Source: Oncomelania hupensis (lineage: Eukaryota > Mollusca > Gastropoda > Littorinimorpha > Pomatiopsidae). From it: a stretch of DNA of 64,000 bases. Below the pieces are notes generated by a model. That model was not told where the DNA came from. It ran no database searches and worked only from the letters and a program-made list of their open reading frames with translations. Where the stretch lies: the NCBI GenBank assembly GCA_036898135.1, contig CM072514.1:83265122-83329121 (forward strand). Direction: 5' to 3'. The translations under genes and the position numbers were made by a program. Below, piece by piece: positions 11,340 through 23,900 of the stretch (the first letter of the stretch is position 1; every line of letters starts with the position of its first letter).

Positions 11340-12310
11340 TTTTAGTCTGTCAGTAAGAGGTAGAATACTGATCCGTTTATAATCATCCGGAGAAAATTTT
11401 TGTTTAAGAATAACTTGTTTAATTGCACCTTTATGAATGCTAATTAAAAGGCTTCATTGCATTGCCGCTAGCAAAGTCCCAAATAGTAGAGGAATAATCA
11501 ATAAATGGTTGAATATGACCGGAATAAAACAGTTTACAAGAATGTAAATTTAATAAATGCTTAATCCTTGATAATGGATAAGTCCTTTTATAAATAGTTT
11601 TAATATCATTTAAAATATGTTTTATCCAGGACAAATTATTGTCTAAAGTTACACCAAGAAGTTTATGACATTGTACTTTATGAATTATTTTATTTCAAAT
11701 TTTTAATGGAAGAAGTTTCATGGATAAATTTTGTATTTTCTTTCTTGCAATTAGCATGGATTTTGTTTTGTCTGGATTGAGGGCCATGTGGTTGATTCTG
11801 TCCATTCCTGTAATTCATTAGCCCCTTTTTGTAATGAGGATAGATTATTCAAGTCTGTATTTTGATAGTGTAATGTAGTGTCATCAGTGAAGAGTTCATA
11901 TTAAGTAGAAATATGAAGGGGGAGATCATTTATGTAGATAGAAAATAACTAAGGTCCTAAAATAGCTGTAACAATTTCAAATCGTGACTTTTGGTTATTT
12001 ACATAAACATACTGTTCTCTGTCAAAAATAAAAGATTTTAGAAATTCAAGAGATTTAGAATGAATATCATATAATTGTAGTTTACGTAGAAGGTCTTGGT
12101 CTACTACATCAAAAGCTTTTGCAAAATCAACAAATAATGTTCCAGAAAATTTCCATTATTAATATAATTTAGCCATGTTCTATCATAGATGTTAGAGCTG
12201 TATGACAAAGAATGCTTAGCTCTGAAACCGGACTGATTTTAATGTAAGAGGCCGTTTTCAAAGAAATGATCAAGAATATTATTATTTATGTGCTTTTCAA
12301 GAGGCTTAGA
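11340..12310 (-). mobile_element. Decayed Jockey/CR1-like LINE remnant
   Basis: Minus-strand translation in pieces gives NQSGFRAKHSLS (near 12235), GTLFVDFAKAFDVVDQDLL (near 12140-12080), a degraded DD box (LFTDDTTLHYQ, near 11890) and LDNNLSWIKHIL (near 11640). These are ordered motifs of a non-LTR reverse transcriptase. Many stops are present. Confidence 0.7.
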
Positions 12311-12679
12311 GAATCGAAAGCTAGCTAAGCTATTCTTCACGAGGACACAACACAAAAAGAACAGAATAGTTCCCAACAGAATTCCAAGAACCAGACAAAA
12401 TAAAACGTCCAACAAAAGCAGGCAATTTCTAACCAGTCTATTATCATTCATTTATTTACAACCAGTACGTTTCATCTCCATACAGGTACATCTTCATTTA
12501 AAACCAATAGTGTTTAAAAATATGATGATACAATCTCCACGGAGGAGCAAACAAAAAATGGAAATTGCTTGTTCTCTTTGTTCTTCAAATTGTAAAAAGC
12601 CCTATTTGGTGCTGCTGGCCATTGTTATGACCTGTCGTAAGTGGAAGGCTGGTGAAGGTTCATGAACCTGTTTTTCTCA

Positions 12680-12783
12680 GTTCTCAGATCCCAAACCTAG
12701 GTTCCAGAAGGTTTTTTTATTTTATTTTGCTTTTCTTTTTTCTTGTCCAAAAGGTAGAACCTAGGTTTTTGGGATCCGAGAAC
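12680..12783. repeat. Inverted repeat (potential hairpin)
   Basis: The left arm 12680-12704 (GTTCTCAGATCCC, then CCTAGGTTC) pairs with 12757-12783 with few mismatches around a loop of about 50 T-rich bases. Confidence 0.75.
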
Positions 12784-12965
12784 CTCAACAACATCACACA
12801 AACAAACGAAAGTTCATAAAGCTCAACAAACCTTTCAACTCAGACAGGCCTTCAGAGCGTTTGATGGTAGGTCAATGCTGTACAATAAGGCCCAATAGTG
12901 TACATTGTCTACGAAGAATATGTGAATATGTACATTTATTATTGTTGAAATCGAACAATTAAATA

Positions 12966-13500
12966 GCCCCCGTTGGGGTGCCGTGAGTTCCAGTATAAAT
13001 AGTATCCCCACTTTCTGGAAATTTAGTGCTTTAAATTCCCACTGTCTCTGTCTTTCTTATTTGCTCTTTCTCATTCCTGCTCTGTTTTATCAATCTGCTA
13101 TACTATCTTCTTCTTCGCTAGACAAGTCATCTACCTTTTCTCTTGAAAAACCTTCCGGGACAAAGACTCATTTGTGTGCGATGTCTGTTGGATCAGCTTG
13201 GGAATATTGGACGCTTTCTGCCAGGTGGCATTTTATATGTACGTGTTTTTGTTGATAATTTATAATGATGTTTGTATTCTATTTTGTTTTTCGTAAACGG
13301 GGGTTCGATAAATTAGAGTACAGCATCAGCGTCCCCTGCGTGGGATGTCTTTATTGTAAAGTGACTGGCTGGTGGAGAGCTTTCAGTTTTACCACTAGGG
13401 TTGTTTCAGCAGATCTTTTATGCAGATCGGGGGTTGTCCGGTCCTGATTTGGCTCGGAAGAGTCCGCTGGACCTAAAGCAATAATCATGTAATGTAATGT
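12966..13500 (+). repeat. 0.7 kb dispersed repeat, copy C
   Basis: Shares AGTATAAATAGTATCCCCAC, CTTTAAATTCCCACTGTC and GTCCGCTGGACCTAAAGCAA with the full copies at 22175-22885 and 33718-34425, in opposite orientation. It ends in a short TAATG-rich tail. It is diverged and lacks the first part of the unit. Confidence 0.85.
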
Positions 13501-13686
13501 AGCAATTAAATACTTTTTAAGTGTGATGAGGATTTCTGCCTTGCTTTTTACTTAGTCTGTTAGTTAGTCATTGTTTATAGGGTCCAGCGGACTGCAAAGA
13601 GCTGAATCAAGACCACAATTTGGTTGAACGAGGACTCACCCCTGATCTGCATAAAAGATCTGCTAGAACAACCCTAATAATAACAC

Positions 13687-14471
13687 CAGGCATGCTACTC
13701 TGAAAATTTAGTTTTCCAGGAAAATTTTGGAAGGATTAGCAGAGCCCCGAGAGTGAGCCTGCAAAGCAGGCGAGCCCCCTTGGGGGGTCCGGGGGCATGT
13801 CCCCCCGTAAATTTTTTTTTTAAAGTTAAAATCTGTGCAATCTGGCACATTCTGAGCACTTTTTGAGAGACGAAAAATCAATCAAATTGCCCGGAACCTT
13901 AAGCTGTTCGATGTGGTCGCCAAATTTCTCGATGTACTTTTTTTCTTTTTCTTTTCCGACAACTTTTACTTCATAATCCAGTGTTCTCTGCAGCCAGTCC
14001 CAACGCCACTTGTTTTTGAGACCTTTGTCCCAGTCTCCTACTGTGTTTCTTATTACAATGTCGGTTCGAAACATTTTGATACTATGCTACTATTAGTAGT
14101 ATTTAACATCACAAAAACGCTTCCATACGTTATCAAACTTACAAAAACTAAGAATCGTGGTGAAGACAGTCAAAAGTCAAACGGAAACAACTGGCTATAA
14201 CACAGAGCAAATCACGTAAGAGAGAAGCAATCTGATTGGCGAGATAAATTTAGCTAGCCAATCACAACGCCGCTTTGATATGATCATTAAATTGACTGTC
14301 ACGGCGGTCTAGCAGACGAATCCCGCTGATATCGCCTACCGTGATAAGAACGCTTGCTTTTTTTTTTTCGACACAGATTTTTTTAATACTCCAGGAAATT
14401 TTTCAATCACCAGGAAAGCCAAAGATCGATTTCCAGGAATTCCTGGAATTCCAGGAAAAGTAGCATGCCTG
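13687..14471. mobile_element. hAT-like DNA transposon, 785 bp
   Basis: Termini CAGGCATGCTACT and its inverse, flanked by the direct repeat AACAC (13682-13686, 14472-14476). Subterminal DNA repeats TTCCAGGAA-type words. The minus-strand frame 14074-13826 (GDWDKGLKNKWRWDWL) resembles the N-terminus of hAT-like transposases. A deletion derivative is likely. Confidence 0.8.
13826..14074 (-). pseudogene. hAT-like transposase N-terminal remnant
   Basis: 82 codons beginning MFRTDIV. The W-rich segment NKWRWDWLQ followed by a Lys-rich region resembles the start of hAT-like transposases in invertebrates. No catalytic domain remains. The assignment is from recalled family features, not a search. Confidence 0.5.
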
Positions 14472-14765
14472 AACACTGAAGTCACTCCACCAGCCGGACA
14501 CTTTGCAATAAAGGCACCCCGTTTACAAAAAAAAGAAAAGAATATAAACATCATTATAAAATATTAACAAAACACGCAAATATAAAATGCCTACATGGCG
14601 AAATAATAATACCATAGAAAGACGTAATGACCATTTAACAGAAAGCATCCAATATCGCCAAGCTGACCCAACAGAGCTCATACACAAATGAGTTTTGGAA
14701 GAGTTTTCAAGAAAAAAGGTAGGTGACTGGTCTAGTGAAGAAGATACTATAGTAGATTGATATTG

Positions 14766-15164
14766 TCAAAAAGGAAAGGTGGTGGGTTTGAAATAAACCA
14801 AAATCTACATTGTATCGTTTTGTCTAATCTTTGTCAAATTCCTTGACTGTTGTGTACCCATGACATGGGTTTCTCATAATTGTACATTTTGAATGCAAGC
14901 AGTCCTGTTTTTTTGTTATTTGAAATAAACAAAGCATCTAGATCACTCAAACTCCTAGAGCCCGTAGAGTTGTTAGATATATACACTACATTAAATTGCT
15001 TGTAATTCATAACTAATAGAACGCATAATCCAACAATAAACCTGAAATCATAATAATGTAAACCAAACATAATTTCAGCAAAATCTGTACGCTGACAAAT
15101 ATGAAGTCATTATTCTATAAATCCACTTTGCCATATAAAATCCAAAACTAATTCTTACATTCTT
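14766..15164. other. Unassigned intergenic DNA
   Basis: AT-rich. No exon or recognised repeat seen. Confidence 0.5.
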
Positions 15165-15395
15165 CCTATCCTATCCCGTAACTCGGAGGTCGTAGGGGCA
15201 CCACAGATGATCGTTTAACCAGCGTACTCCATCTTTCCATGACCTCAGCAACCCTGATGGTTTCACTGGGTGTCAAACCAGTCCATTCTCGAATGTTGTC
15301 CTCCCACCTCTTTTTCGGTCTCCCTCTTCTTCTAACTCCTTGCACTGTGCCTTGCAGGATAGTCTTTGCAAGACCTGTAAGACCTAAGATCATCA
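15165..15395 (-). mobile_element. RTE LINE 3'-end fragment
   Basis: The minus strand encodes [20 protein letters not shown] and [11 protein letters not shown], the extreme C-terminus of the RTE family, and ends with GGATAGGA at 15165. It is heavily 5' truncated. Confidence 0.92.
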
Positions 15396-16140
15396 TGTCT
15401 TGCATTCTTCCACAAACAGAAAAAAACTTGTAAATGCCCAAAATAATAAACATAATAATTATTAAGGTTTTATTTTATAGATTTTTTTAAAGTTATACTC
15501 ATATTTTCTGTTTAAAAAAAAGATGCTATAAACTCCATGTTTAATCCAAACATAATTCTGACATTCTTCCACAAATATAAAAAACATTTAAAACCCCACT
15601 CCGCCCCCCCCCCTCCCCTTAGTGTACCCCACCCCAAAAACATCAATTCATTAACAAATATATTTATTTAAAAATACAATTCCCCAAAAAGACATCTAAA
15701 ACAAAAATTAAAATAACAAGATTATAATAAATGTAGAACTCGATACTTGTAGAGTTTACATCTTTTTTCTTACAGGGGGAAAAAAAGCACTCAAGCAACT
15801 TAAATATAAATAATAATTCCAAACGTTAGAATAAATTACGCAAAATGTATAATCTTTGGTCAACCTACAATCTTACACAGAACACTATACTTTTGTAACT
15901 CAATATACCTTGATCATGGTAAAATTCAGCAGTCTCACTAAATAGGCCAATTTCCACAGAACAGGCCACTTCGATGCTAGCAGAGTATCAGAGGTTGACC
16001 CCATTCAGAGGCTATGTGTTGGCCTAGATTGGGGTCAGTTTCACTTTTGGGCCAACTGCCTACATAAGCTTACTACAGCCCAGTAGCGGCCAAAGGTCTA
16101 TTATGTATTATTTCTAGATCAAACGGTACACTATTTTTCT
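15396..16140. other. Mostly unassigned; contains a dispersed repeat segment
   Basis: Around 15985-16080 it resembles 27225-27365 (shared GATTGGGGT and CTTTTGGGC). A C-rich run lies at 15603-15616. No gene seen. Confidence 0.4.
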
Positions 16141-16309
16141 AGATTCAGTTTATCATTTCAGACCCTGCAGTACTGTTCCTGTCCAGACCTTGCCAAGTTA
16201 CATGCAGATCCTGCAGTGTTTGCCTTTTTTGTACAGTTCATCTATTTCATCTTTCACCTTTTCTTTTTATTGGGGTTTGCTGTCAACTTTGTGCACTGTT
16301 GTACGTGTT

Positions 16310-16347
<38 letters not shown>

Positions 16348-17010
16348 GTGTTGCAGCATTGACCAAATGCAGTCCATGTGAATTGACTAGGCAGTAAAAT
16401 ATCTTGTGTCTTGTATCTAGTAAGAGACGAACGTATGCGACTTAGAAACGAGACTATTCAGGTCCCTGAGTGTTTTCTCTGGGTACTCCGGTGTCCTACC
16501 TCCCTTCAATAATGGTGGATGCAACCAATCTAAAATTTCACAAATAAAAATTCCATTTCCTTTCCATCTTCTAATAGCGTCTTGCCTTTACACCACATGT
16601 ATGAGTGATGAATGCGTGTTTGTTGTGTGTGTAGGAGTGCCTGTAACATGTCGGCGTGCATGTTGGTTACACATTACAGCGCTTTGTGTCTGATTTAGGA
16701 ATAAGGCAGGTAAAGCATCCAGTATTATTATGATTAGTAGTAGTACTTGCAGATCCTGCAGTGTAATATCCAGATCCTGCAGTATTATTAATTTCCAGAT
16801 CCAGCAAGTTATATCCAGATCCTGCAGTATCATTTGCAGATCCTGCAGTGTCATCTTCCCTATCCTGCAATATTATTTCCAGGTAATACATGTTTATATG
16901 CAGATCCTGCAGTATTATTTTCAAATCCTGCCGTGTTATTTCCAGATCCTGCAGTACATAATATTGTTTTCAAATCCTGCAGTATTTTATTTTCAGACCC
17001 TGCAGTGGTA
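16141..17010. repeat. Irregular CAGATCCTGCAGT tandem repeat
   Basis: More than ten copies of the word CAGATCCTGCAGT (and variants with CAGACC or CAAATCC) lie at 16160-16215 and 16748-17005, about 20-35 bases apart. A SINE lies between the two blocks. Spacing is irregular, so this is a degenerate minisatellite. Confidence 0.8.
16420..16742 (+). mobile_element. SINE body, plus orientation
   Basis: Parallels the minus-strand SINE at 61695-62092: ACGAGACTATT, CTCTGGGTACTCCGG, CTTCAATAATGG, CTTCTAATAGCG and CTTTACACCAC in the same order. It ends in an ATTATTATGATTAG tail. The tRNA head is missing. Confidence 0.75.
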
Positions 17011-17436
17011 TTTCTTCTGGACTTCACAAACACGCTGTGATCAAAGATTCCTCCACCTCTGGGCAAAGTATAAAGCCAAACAGTATTGGAGAAAACAGGG
17101 AGTTCTTGAGTAAAGGGTGCACTAAGCTGGAAGATAAATACTGCGTACATGGATAATCATGGTTCCCTGAGATCAAGACAGGACACAGAGAACATCGCTG
17201 CCTCCAAGAAAATTCTTTGATCAATCGGTCCAACCTTTGTCCAAAAGGAACATTTTTGTTCAGAGCATCTCCATCAGGCAAACTTTGATCCCTAAACTTT
17301 TATGGTGCCGAGTTTGTCGCTAGGTACACCATTCAACTTCCTTTGGAATAAAACTGACCTGGTTACGGAAATGTAGAAGGTCCTTTGTAGAAAACAAAAT
17401 GGCCAACTTCGTTTACCTAGCACTGGGCAGTTCTTT

Positions 17437-17442
17437 TTTATT
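17437..17442 (-). terminator. Possible polyadenylation signal of SUV39H gene
   Basis: AATAAA on the minus strand about 150 nt downstream of the stop codon. It is the first such hexamer after the stop. No transcript data support it. Confidence 0.3.
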
Positions 17443-17592
17443 CATCCAAGTAAAAGTCCAGCAATGATCCACCTTCAACTTTTTTTTTTCAAACTGCAAC
17501 GAAAGTTGCAAGATACAGTCATCATTGGCTCCAGCGGCTAACCTATTGAACAGCTTTAAGGCAGGAATCCAAATCCAGATCCAACAAGTCAT

Positions 17593-17999
17593 CTAAAACA
17601 AGTATTTCCGGCATTTGGCAGCGCCGCACTGACAAATCATGCGATATTTCATTTTGGGTTTGTTGTCACTAGCAGGTTTTTCAGCCCACTGCTGTTTCCC
17701 ACCACCTTCTTTCTCGTTGAGCCCTTTAACATCGTCTTCAGGTTTGTTTGAGGTATTTGAGGCCTGGTCCTCACGCTCTGCTATCAGGGTGGAACTTTTC
17801 AATACAGATGCTCTATTTTTGGAAGGCGAATTATAGGAAGAAGCAGCAGGGGCAGCTTTCGTGGAAGGCACAGAACTGGGAAACTCCTTAGCTTGGGACA
17901 ATGCAGGCGGTTCCGGTTCAGCTTTTGACAGTGCCAATGGCAATGATCTGCTGTCGTCTGAAATCAGCGACATGGAACTGCCTGAGGAAGAGCCCAGTT
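17593..17999 (-). CDS. SUV39H1: SUV39H exon 9, long linker, post-SET and stop
   Basis: 407 nt, acceptor TTGTCTACAG, ending with TAG at 17593-17595. About 120 residues rich in Ser, Pro, Ala and Lys precede the post-SET motif [13 protein letters not shown], whose three cysteines complete the zinc site near the active centre. A possible polyadenylation signal (AATAAA on the minus strand) lies at 17442-17437, about 150 nt past the stop. Confidence 0.95.
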
Positions 18000-20900
18000 C
18001 TGTAGACAAAATAAAGAAACAAAATTGAAGAAATAAAAAAAAATATACATCTATTTCAAGTTCCTTATTTTAATATTTCAGGGTTCATACAAACCTCCAA
18101 CAACAAAATTTAGGGACTTTTTAGGGCCATCAAAAGGAAAAATTAGGGCTTACACGCACGTACACGCCACAATAACAAAACATAAGGAATCACAAATTCA
18201 TCAGATCATGGAGATTTTCTACAAAATGAAGAACTATCATCACTTAAAAATTAAACATGTTGTAACCCTGTCAGCCGTGTCAGCCTATGGTGGGTGCGGA
18301 CGTTACACATCAATGTTCATTCTTTCACATCGCGTGACATGACTTAAAACAGGTCAAGCTGCAGGTTAGTCCATGTCACAATAACAACAAATAAAGAATC
18401 ACCTCACTAATGTATAATTTGAAAATGAAACATCTTGTGGTTTGATTTCTTTTTTAAAGGGTCAAGATTTCTAACAAAAGAATGACAATAAATACAACCA
18501 GCATCGCTAACTTTTTTTCAGATCTTTAAGATGGCTCATCTCATCTTCAATTTCTTTTTCCAGTTTTGGAAGACTTGTTTCAATGTCTTTCCATTTTTTC
18601 TGAGAGCGCTGTTTCCTCTTAAACGTGCTAGCTCACTCTTGCACTCGGTTTCTTCAGATAGCTTGTCTGCCCTCATTCTTAGATGTCTGATATCTTCCTC
18701 AGCTCTGGCCTTTTTAGTTTTTAAGCCAGCAAGGTTGTTCTCAACATCTTTACTTTTCGGTCCCCTTGCAACTTCTGCTTCTGAATTTTTGTCATCATCA
18801 AGGTGCTGCTGGTATTTGCTTCTTGCAGATGGTTCTTGGTCACTGCTGCTTTCTCTACACCGCCAGCTCTGCGAACATACTCCACAATTAGCCTCTCAGC
18901 AACAAGAGCTCTCTGTGTCATCTTCTCTAAAGTCAATTCCTCGTTAACAGAAAAGCCTTTCTCAACTGATTCTTGCCGAAGAGATAACAGTAGCAACTGC
19001 TTCATCCCCACCCACAGTTTCTCATATTGTTTCTGACCAGCTACACAAGAGAGGGGTAGTGTGTCAACTCTGTCTTCATCTGGTCTGAATTCGATGAACT
19101 TGGTTCTGGAAGAACTGACAACAACCCTGTCACAGGAAGATTCCCGCACTCTTCCATCAAGAAATGCAGGTTTTTTTGCAGAGATGACCAAAGGGCTTGT
19201 ATTTGTCACTGTCACATACAGTCTTAATAGTCTTTGTGGCTCAATCATCCATCGTGGAAAACGTATTCTCCCATGGCGCCGGCTCAGAATGAACTAACTT
19301 CACTTTACCGAAATGTGCGGCCTACAGACCGAGATGCTAACAGCGGAAAAGAGACTGGTTTTTGCCGGAAGTTTATCAAAGGGACACCACTACTGCTGAA
19401 ATAGAGAAAAAAAGATGGCGGACTTGCTAACAGCAGACGATAATTTTCACGTACCGCAATCTCGATTTTTAGGGCCTTTTAGGGCCTAAAATGATTAACC
19501 TGCAAATTTAGGGACTTTTAGGGGCCCCTAAAATGAATTGTCTAAAATTAGGGATTTTTAGGGGTTTTTAGGGCGTGTGCGAACCCTGTAAGCAATGCTG
19601 TATCGGCAAAGTCAGCTAGTGTTCATGAACAAATGTACTGCAACTTGAGTTTTCTTTCTAAACCAAATAAAATTAAATGTATAAAAAAAACTTTGGAACT
19701 TTGTCATTTTATTTCACATAACATGATTTAAATATACAAAATGACAAGAGGCTCATAGCCCTGGGGGTTGTATAGCCAAAAAGTGGAGTTTGAGGAGAGG
19801 GGGGAGGGGAGGTGGGATTGGGATACACATAGCATTCGTACCATGAACAGCCTAACACTACAGCTACATTTATAATATATTCAGCAACTGGACTGCTGTA
19901 CATCAGCATAATACATTAAAACAAACACTAAGGAATTTACTACACAAAAATAAATGTGACAACAAAATAAATACTCAGAACGATACCGATTCAACATCAT
20001 ACCAATACAACACAATAAGACAACATGTAAATCAGACAAAACGTTAAGTTAATTGCTCTTTTAAATTCAAGAAAAAAACTCTGGTTATAATCAAGAAGAA
20101 AGCAATCTAGAGGCAAATTCTAATCCATTTCAGTGTAATGATCATGATGAGATACTAGTTTTTTATAAATAGAGAAAATGATTTTCAATAAGATGCCTCA
20201 GTTTTAATAACCTAGTTTTAGATTTTGAATTCAGCAGTTGATGCTTTTTATAGACATTTGGATAATTTTTATAATATTGAGGTATAAGAGGATCTGCGGT
20301 CAATAAGTAAATGATTAGTACATACAAACATATAATGGAATTAATCACCTGTTTCACCTAGATCACACAAAGTGCACAATCTCTTTTCTCTAGCAATGTT
20401 CAGATATCTTTGAAACACAATTCTAAAACAAAATGCCAGACAAGGACATAATGGTGTCTCCCTTGCCTTCATTTGCGTCACTGTCAGTCCCAGTGTAATT
20501 AGAAACGTCGTCAACTTGACTGTCGCTGTCGCCCTCCTGCACCTCCGGAGCATGGTGGGAAAAGCCCAAATTCTGCTGTTGGGTTGTGTCCCCTGAAATA
20601 CAGTCCCTTTTTTAATTTCAGGTCACAATGTCCAATTGCAATGTTGGAAATTTCTAAACAGCAAAGAGGAAGAGGGGGGAGGGCCACATTGCATAGCTTA
20701 GCTTGGCTGAGGCTTAGGTTCACCTTTCCCCAATCTCTACCACTGGTTACAAAACAAATTGCAGGTTTCTGGAGGTATTATGTAATCGCATACCCTATCC
20801 CGAACTTAAAAAGAGGGGGAGATTTTAGGGTCCAACTATGTTATGTCACTCAGCGTAATACTAATAGGTAGACCTTAAACCCAGCAGCAATTGGGGTGAG

Positions 20901-23900
20901 GATTGTAAGCCTTGGCCAGTCTCAACTACAAGGGCAGAGAAGGGGGAGGGAGGGGTTGTGATGGGATTCATACCATCAATGATCAACACTACACAGACAT
21001 TAGGAATGATCAACACTACACAGACATTAGGAATGATCAACACTACACAGACATTAGGAATAATCAACACTACACAGACATTAGGAATGATCAACACTAC
21101 ACAGACATTAGGAATGATCAACACTACACAGACATTAGGAATTAGACCAACACTACTCAGACATTAGGAATGATCAACACTACACAGACATTAGGAATGA
21201 TCAACACTACACAGACATTAGGAATGAGACCAACACTACACAGACATTAGGAATGAGACCAACACTACACAGACAGGAATAAGACCAGCACTACACAGAC
21301 ATTAGGAATGAGACCAACACTACACAGACATTAGGAATAAGACCAACACTACACAGGCATTAGGAATGAGACCAACACTACACAGACATTAGGAATGAGA
21401 CCAACACTACACAGACATTAGGAATAAGACCAACACTACACAGACATTAGGAATGAGACCAACACTACACAGACATTAGGAATAAGACCAACACTACACA
21501 GACATTAGGAATAAGACCAACACTACACAGACATTAGGAATAAGACCAACACTACACAGGCATTAGGAATGAGACCAACACTACACAGACATTAGGAATA
21601 AAACCAACACTACACAGACATTAGGAATAAGACCAACACTACACAGGCATTAGGAATGAGACCAACACTACACAGACATTAGGAGTGTCTGTGTAGGGTT
21701 TCATTCCTAATGTCTGTGTAGTGTTGGTCTCATTCCTAATGTCTGTGTAGTGTTGGTCTTATTTTCCTAAACATCCAAGAGACAAACTCTTCATGATTTG
21801 CACTCTACAGAGTTTAATTGTCATAACTAATAATCAAAGTCAAAAGGTCACCTGTCATCATGTAGTCAAAGGTCAACTCCTCCCCCCTGTCAATGTCTCG
21901 GTCGGCAAAAAGACAAATGCGAGGCAGGCGGGGATCCAAGGTGTTGATCCACACACCGTATACAACTAAGTTGGGCTCACACTGAAGACCAACAAAAAGA
22001 AATTGTCGCTATATGTGGTGTAATGGACAAAGAAAGTTAACTATATTCTGAGGGCAGGCAACTTACGTCAATAGACTTGCTCCTCTTGATACAGTTTTAG
22101 CAGATTTCAGTTCGCAGACACAAGGGAAATAACTTATTTTCTGTACAGATGAGTTATCTCATCCGAGACAAGTTTGATTGATTGATTGATTGATTTATTG
22201 TTGCTTTAGGTCCAGCGGACTCTTCCGAGCCAAATCAGGACCGGACAACCCCCGATCCGCATAAAAGATCTGCCGAAACAACCCTAGTGGGAAAATTGAA
22301 TGCCCTCCACCGGCCAGTCACTTTACAATAAAGACATCCCACGCGGGGGACGGCTGAGGGTTGACCTCAACTACGCGAACACCCCGGTTACAAAAACAAA
22401 ATAGAATACAACCATCATTATAAATCATTAACAAAACACATACATATAAAATGCCTATAGTGCGAAATAATACAATCATAGGAAGCCCTAGTGACCACCC
22501 GGCAGAAAGCGTCCAACACTCCCAAGCTGATCCAACAGACCTCATACACAAACAAGGGGTCTTGTCCAGGAAGAGTTTTCAAGAAAAAAGGTAGGTCATT
22601 GATCTAGCGAAGAAGAAGAAAGTATAGCAGAGTGATAGGACAGATCAGGAATGGGAAAGAGCAAATGATGAAGACAGCGACAGTGGGAATTTAAAGCACT
22701 AAATTTCCAGAAAGTGGGGATACTATTTATACTGAAACCCCCGGCACTCCAACGGGGGGAACTGTTGCCGCAGTGAATTAGTCATGCCTACAAAGGCAAG
22801 ACAGGTTTTCAACTGGGGCTTTCACTATTCCCTTTATAGGTTAGAACAATCTACAGTGACAAGACTGCTCATGACCCCAAGGGGTTCCGAGACAAGTTAT
22901 GCCTAAACGTCCGCAGTCCTAACCTAACTTGAGACAGTAGGCAGAGATTTCAGTTTGCAGACACAAGGAAAGGGAAATAACTTATTTTCTGTACAGATGA
23001 GTTATCTCATCCGAGGCAAGTTATGCCTAAACGTCCGCAGTCCTAACCTAACTTGAGACAGTAGGCAGAGATTTCAGTTTGCAGGCAAAAAGAGAAAGGA
23101 AGTGATTTTTATTTCAAAGTCTTTCGGGGAACAACAAAGATTGTGATTGTAAAATACATGCACTTCCATCCAAACACAGCACCAATAGTGGCATTAAGTT
23201 GGAACTCTCTTTTACACAAATCAGTTCAGTTTCAGAACAGCACACTTACTAGCAATTCAGTCATTAAAGCACTATAAAAATTCTCCCCCCCCCCCCCCCC
23301 CCCCAAAAAAAAATGTTATAAAGATTACAAACAAGTCTTACCGAGTGGTTGACAAAATGGGAGACGTTGCCATAGTAACCAGCGTCCACGGTGAAAGGGC
23401 AGTCGCCGTCATTGTAGTCAAGGTCAAAGAGGTACGTACGACATTCAGCGTCGTAAACTTTGCCCCTCCTCTCTGCTTCTTCGTTTGTGATTACCTGACG
23501 TCAGAAACGCATTCAAAAACTATTACAAAATTGAAGTCAAACAATTGTTCATCTTAAAGAAAGTAAAACTTAATTTAGCCCAGGTCAAGGTGGTGAACAA
23601 TACCTATCACAAATCAGCTCAGGTGCAACAAAACGGCTGTTACTCCATCCTTCAATTTTTAAAGAATCTCATCTACTTTGTTGACAAAGTGACATGATCC
23701 GACTTTATTATTATTATTATTATTATTATTTATTGCATTATTTATTTATTTCCATTTTACATTACATTACATGATTATTGCTTTAGGTCCAATTTCCGTT
23801 TTAATCATTCTTATAAATAAAGACCTGTTCCAGCTCAAGAGCTGCTCACGGTGCTGACCGTTACGGGATGTAACTCAAGCCACCCACTAACTGCTTTCGA

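Larger units (their letters stand above)
13580..14765 (-). repeat. 0.7 kb dispersed repeat, copy D, split by a hAT-like element
   Basis: The two parts (13580-13686 and 14472-14765) are consecutive segments of the same repeat. They are separated exactly by the TIR element 13687-14471. Confidence 0.85.

Noticed and set aside
20861..21167. Open frames across the 27-bp minisatellite on both strands
   Set aside because: A repeat unit divisible by three without stops keeps several frames open. The peptides are simple repeats with no other coding sign.
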